Assembly: GCA_028726605.1 (NCBI GenBank)
Contig: JAQYPV010000010.1
Span: 1 to 33,347 of the forward strand
From: Peptoniphilaceae bacterium
Lineage (GTDB): Bacteria > Bacillota > Clostridia > Tissierellales > Peptoniphilaceae
Length of the DNA: 33,347 bases
Direction of reading: 5' to 3'
Positions 31,820-33,347 of the stretch are shown piece by piece. Under the pieces are notes generated by a model that was not told the DNA's origin, searched no databases, and saw only the letters and a program-made list of their open reading frames with translations. The translations under genes were made by a program, and so were the position numbers. The number at the start of each line of letters is the position of its first letter. Positions within the stretch are counted from its first letter, which is position 1.

Positions 31820-31849
31820 CACAAAAAAAGCCGGCACGCGGCCGGCCTT
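31820..31849 (-). terminator. GCCGGC terminator T2
   Basis: On the minus strand GGCCGGCC-GCGT-GCCGGC is followed by TTTTTTT. It ends module 2 just after the 33-aa frame at 31855. Confidence 0.85.
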
Positions 31850-31854
31850 AAACC

Positions 31855-31956
31855 TCACTTCTCCAAAATGATTTTGTCCTCCATGTACGTGTCGTGTACG
31901 CCTTTCAAGATGGTGGATGACGCGGAGCTATCTACCCCGCACGATGAGTGTTTCAC
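31855..31956 (-). CDS. 33-aa hypothetical peptide coupled by a GTGA overlap (module 2)
   Basis: GTG 31956 overlaps the TGA of the 64-aa protein by 4 bp (GTGA), and GGGG lies five bases upstream. The frame gives a soluble, mixed-charge peptide ending DTYMEDKIILEK, with TGA at 31855-31857 a few bases before terminator T2. No family recognised. The exact overlap and tight fit to the terminator are the main arguments for translation. Confidence 0.4.
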   Translation of the reverse strand: MKHSSCGVDSSASSTILKGVHDTYMEDKIILEK

Positions 31957-32147
31957 TTGTCCCCGCAATTGAGCGCCTCTCGTCTTTCGGCGATGAGTTC
32001 TTCCAATTCGTCCAAATCTTCTTCCATAGCATGTGTGCGGATGAAGAGTCTTGCCGTGCGATGATAACCGTCGATTCGCGTCTTTTCTTTATTCCGCTGC
32101 TGATAAGCCTTAACCGCGCGCAGTTGCGCTTCAGATGTCTTTCCCAT
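31953..32147 (-). CDS. Small charged protein, 64 aa, with LDELEELIAERREAL tail (module 2)
   Basis: ATG 32147 follows GAGAGGAGCGCAAG. The reading frame extends upstream but without a better site. The sequence is helical and charged: KTSEAQLRAVKAYQQRNKEK, then RIDGYHRTARLFIRTHAMEE, then DLDELEELIAERREAL. It is a clear paralogue of the 72-aa protein of module 1. Its start lies inside the 3' end of the 36-aa membrane peptide (16-bp overlap), so the two are translated together. I know similar small proteins from Firmicute plasmids and phages but no established function. Confidence 0.72.
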   Translation of the reverse strand: MGKTSEAQLRAVKAYQQRNKEKTRIDGYHRTARLFIRTHAMEEDLDELEELIAERREALNCGDK

Positions 32148-32241
32148 CTTGCGCTCCTCTCTGATACTTGAGTACAACAATAAGCGTAGCGATCGAAACC
32201 GCACAAGAAACAATGCTCGTAACCATCAATAAATATTCCAT
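32131..32241 (-). CDS. 36-aa single-pass membrane peptide (module 2, peptide b)
   Basis: ATG 32241 follows AGGAGGAGTCC. It has an acidic start (MEYLLMV), a membrane helix (TSIVSCAVSIATLIVVL) and a charged tail (KYQRGAQDGKDI). It overlaps the 64-aa gene. It matches the 32-aa peptide of module 1 in spacing and in the TS..-A.SI pattern. Peptides of this shape include type I toxins and small membrane regulators; sequence alone does not decide. Confidence 0.62.
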   Translation of the reverse strand: MEYLLMVTSIVSCAVSIATLIVVLKYQRGAQDGKDI

Positions 32242-32280
32242 GGACTCCTCCTGTTCATCTTTTGGGGTATAATACAGCTG

Positions 32281-32310
32281 GCCCCCGAAGGGGCAAGGGG
32301 ATTACTCCCC
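32281..32310 (-). promoter_or_regulatory. Twin hairpins over the end of peptide a (module 2)
   Basis: On the minus strand GGGG-AGTAAT-CCCC (32297-32310) encloses the TAA of the 31-aa peptide. Next comes GCCCC-TTCG-GGGGC (32281-32294), a very stable C(UUCG)G tetraloop. Equivalent to 31681-31712 in module 1. Confidence 0.65.
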
Positions 32311-32397
32311 TCGATTGTTTTTGATCGCCACGATCATTGTTATGACACTTGCGACTGTGCTTATGATCGTGGCGATCATTGTTATTATCTCAACCAT
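32302..32397 (-). CDS. 31-aa single-pass membrane peptide (module 2, peptide a)
   Basis: ATG 32397 follows AAAGGAGGTGAGAA, the strongest ribosome binding site in this region, and lies about 17 bases after the predicted start of transcription from a consensus promoter. Nearly the entire peptide is one membrane helix (IITMIATIISTVASVITM) between MVE and KNNRGE. It is the first gene of module 2 and ends in a conserved hairpin pair. The strong promoter and site argue for high expression. Holin-like toxin or structural membrane peptide are both possible. Confidence 0.68.
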   Translation of the reverse strand: MVEIITMIATIISTVASVITMIVAIKNNRGE

Positions 32398-32420
32398 TTT
32401 CTCACCTCCTTTCTGTATAC

Positions 32421-32449
32421 ATTATAGCGTATGCTTTATATATTGTCAA
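32421..32449 (-). promoter_or_regulatory. Consensus sigma-70-type promoter of module 2
   Basis: On the minus strand TTGACA (32444-32449) and TATAAT (32421-32426) are both perfect and separated by exactly 17 bp. It drives the 31-aa peptide. Confidence 0.9.
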
Positions 32450-32479
32450 GCATAAACGTGAAGAATTAGAGCTTTTGGC

Positions 32480-32511
32480 CACAAAAAAGAGCCGGCGCAT
32501 GGCCGGCCTAT
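32480..32511 (-). terminator. GCCGGC terminator T3
   Basis: On the minus strand GGCCGGCC-ATGC-GCCGGCTC is followed by TTTTTT. It starts a few bases after the NYN gene stop. Confidence 0.85.
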
Positions 32512-32515
32512 CCCT

Positions 32516-33187
32516 TTAATTCTTTATCTTGAGCCTATCATCTTTTGAACGTAAACCATCAATATGTTCGAATAAATCATGTTTGATCGGGCGGCCCAAT
32601 GCGTCGAGAATAAAGTCTATTCCCTCACGACGAGCAAGCTTAGCCGCAGGGACAAAATCAGAGTCACCTGCAATAAGAACGATCTGATCTACTTGTTTTT
32701 TATAAGCCAGTGAGGTAATGTCCACGCCGATCTTCATGTCTACCCCCTTTTGCCTCGTCTCAAAAACAAAATCGGATTCCTTCAAATCTTGAACGGTTAT
32801 CGACCCATTCATAAGCTTTTTAAGGGTTTCGTATCGCAAGCTATAATGGTTGTCATAATCAGATAACTGACCAAGCCTAAGCGCGACTTTTCTCTTTTTA
32901 GTGAGCTCCTCTAAGAATTTGTTCATCCAAATGTATTGCTTTGACTTAGAAAAATCAAAGCTCCTTTGATAGAGCGGATGAAATACCTGTTTTGAAAGTG
33001 GGGGACAATCGTAATAGAAAATACGATACAGCTCAGCGTAACATTTTTGGCCCCCCATCCTATACATGAGATGTCGATTGCAATAGTTAATTAAGTCGCG
33101 CGCGCACAACTCGGCGTCTGAATTATCGAATGCCTTTATTGCTATCTTTCGATAATAACCACCGTCAACCAATATAGCGGTTTTCAT
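32516..33187 (-). CDS. NYN-domain (PIN-like) nuclease, LabA/DUF88-type
   Basis: 223 aa from ATG 33187 (MKTAILVDGG). The frame is open 34 codons further upstream, but those codons lie in a structured leader. NYN landmarks are the first-strand Asp8 (ILVDGGYYRK), Asp150 and Asp156 in KGVDMKIGVDITSLA, and Asp175/Asp177 in LIAGDSDFVPAAKLARREG, together forming the acidic metal site. A helical insert lies at about 60-140. Such proteins are thought to be RNases; several act in RNA turnover or phage defence, but no partner gene lies downstream. It ends at terminator T3, is preceded by its own promoter and an attenuator-like hairpin, and is AT-rich compared with the core genes. Confidence 0.88.
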   Translation of the reverse strand: MKTAILVDGGYYRKIAIKAFDNSDAELCARDLINYCNRHLMYRMGGQKCYAELYRIFYYDCPPLSKQVFHPLYQRSFDFSKSKQYIWMNKFLEELTKKRKVALRLGQLSDYDNHYSLRYETLKKLMNGSITVQDLKESDFVFETRQKGVDMKIGVDITSLAYKKQVDQIVLIAGDSDFVPAAKLARREGIDFILDALGRPIKHDLFEHIDGLRSKDDRLKIKN

Positions 33188-33204
33188 AATATAAATCCCT
33201 TCAT

Positions 33205-33257
33205 AAAAAACCCTTGGCCTTAGCTCATCCCGTATGGTGGGAGGCTTACTACCAAGG
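33205..33257 (-). promoter_or_regulatory. Attenuator-like hairpin in the NYN leader
   Basis: On the minus strand CCTTGG (33252-33257) and CCAAGG (33212-33217) close an imperfect inner stem containing TCCC/GGGA. TTTTTT follows at 33205-33210, about 20 bases before the NYN start. It looks like an intrinsic terminator between promoter and gene. Confidence 0.5.
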
Positions 33258-33307
33258 ATTGACATCTGGTTAAACATGGGCCAAACCAACTCGTCTAACC
33301 TGTGTAA

Positions 33308-33336
33308 AGCATACTATTTGGTTTCGTATATTTCAA
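33308..33336 (-). promoter_or_regulatory. Promoter of the NYN gene
   Basis: On the minus strand TTGAAA (33331-33336) and TATGCT (33308-33313) are separated by 17 bp. The leader that follows is about 115 bases long. Confidence 0.55.
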
Positions 33337-33347
33337 GTACTATATAT

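Overview
The window looks like part of the chromosome of a GC-rich, anaerobic Gram-positive bacterium (Firmicutes/Clostridia-like). Most genes have strong AGGAGG-type ribosome binding sites. There is a PstS lipoprotein, an oligoendopeptidase F and an M29 aminopeptidase, a fermentation-type CoA-transferase, and a flavin-reductase/rubredoxin module of the kind found in strict anaerobes. The exact genus cannot be read from the sequence. Two stretches are visibly more AT-rich and look acquired: a padR/DUF1700 cassette (about 14.45-15.62 kb) and the right end (about 30.2-33.35 kb).

Layout. (1) 0-7 kb is a catabolic-looking cluster. A single-chain Rieske oxygenase + flavin reductase + rubredoxin fusion is transcribed away from a LysR-type regulator. 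These are followed by an MFS transporter, a CoA-transferase and an alpha/beta hydrolase in one operon that ends at a strong terminator. A truncated YgiT-type zinc-finger remnant lies between. (2) 7-12 kb holds the magnesium transporter mgtE, with a 27-codon leader ORF and a hairpin that buries its ribosome binding site. Next come two overlapping phytoene-desaturase-like FAD oxidoreductases; the second appears to be decaying (internal deletion plus a nonsense codon). (3) 12-15.6 kb holds a non-coding repeat region, an orphan PD-(D/E)XK-like nuclease, a hotdog thioesterase, and a PadR/DUF1700 cassette flanked by 55-bp direct repeats. (4) 15.7-22.1 kb holds a Na/Pi cotransporter, an M20 deacylase/peptidase, PepF and an M29 aminopeptidase. 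(5) 22.1-28.5 kb is a complete minus-strand phosphate regulon, pstS-pstC-pstA-pstB-phoU-response regulator-histidine kinase. Its PstS is circularly permuted. A PHO-box-like repeat lies upstream of pstS, and a second lies in front of the Na/Pi transporter. (6) 28.6-30 kb holds apbE. (7) 30-33.35 kb holds a second copy of the palindrome array, a putative small RNA, and two tandem paralogous minus-strand modules. Each module has two 31-36 aa single-pass membrane peptides and a small charged protein. A NYN-domain (PIN-like nuclease) gene behind a putative attenuator ends the window. Near-identical GCCGGC terminators close these last three transcription units.

The two least expected structures are non-coding or tiny. 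The first is a pair of about 260-bp arrays (12217-12482 and 30179-30469), each with five imperfect about 36-bp palindromes on a regular about 51-bp period. Outer arm bases change together between units, which suggests selection for hairpins, and the two elements lie in opposite orientation. The second is the duplicated membrane-peptide module set at 31.0-32.4 kb. Several coordinates for sites were counted by eye and could be off by a base or two.
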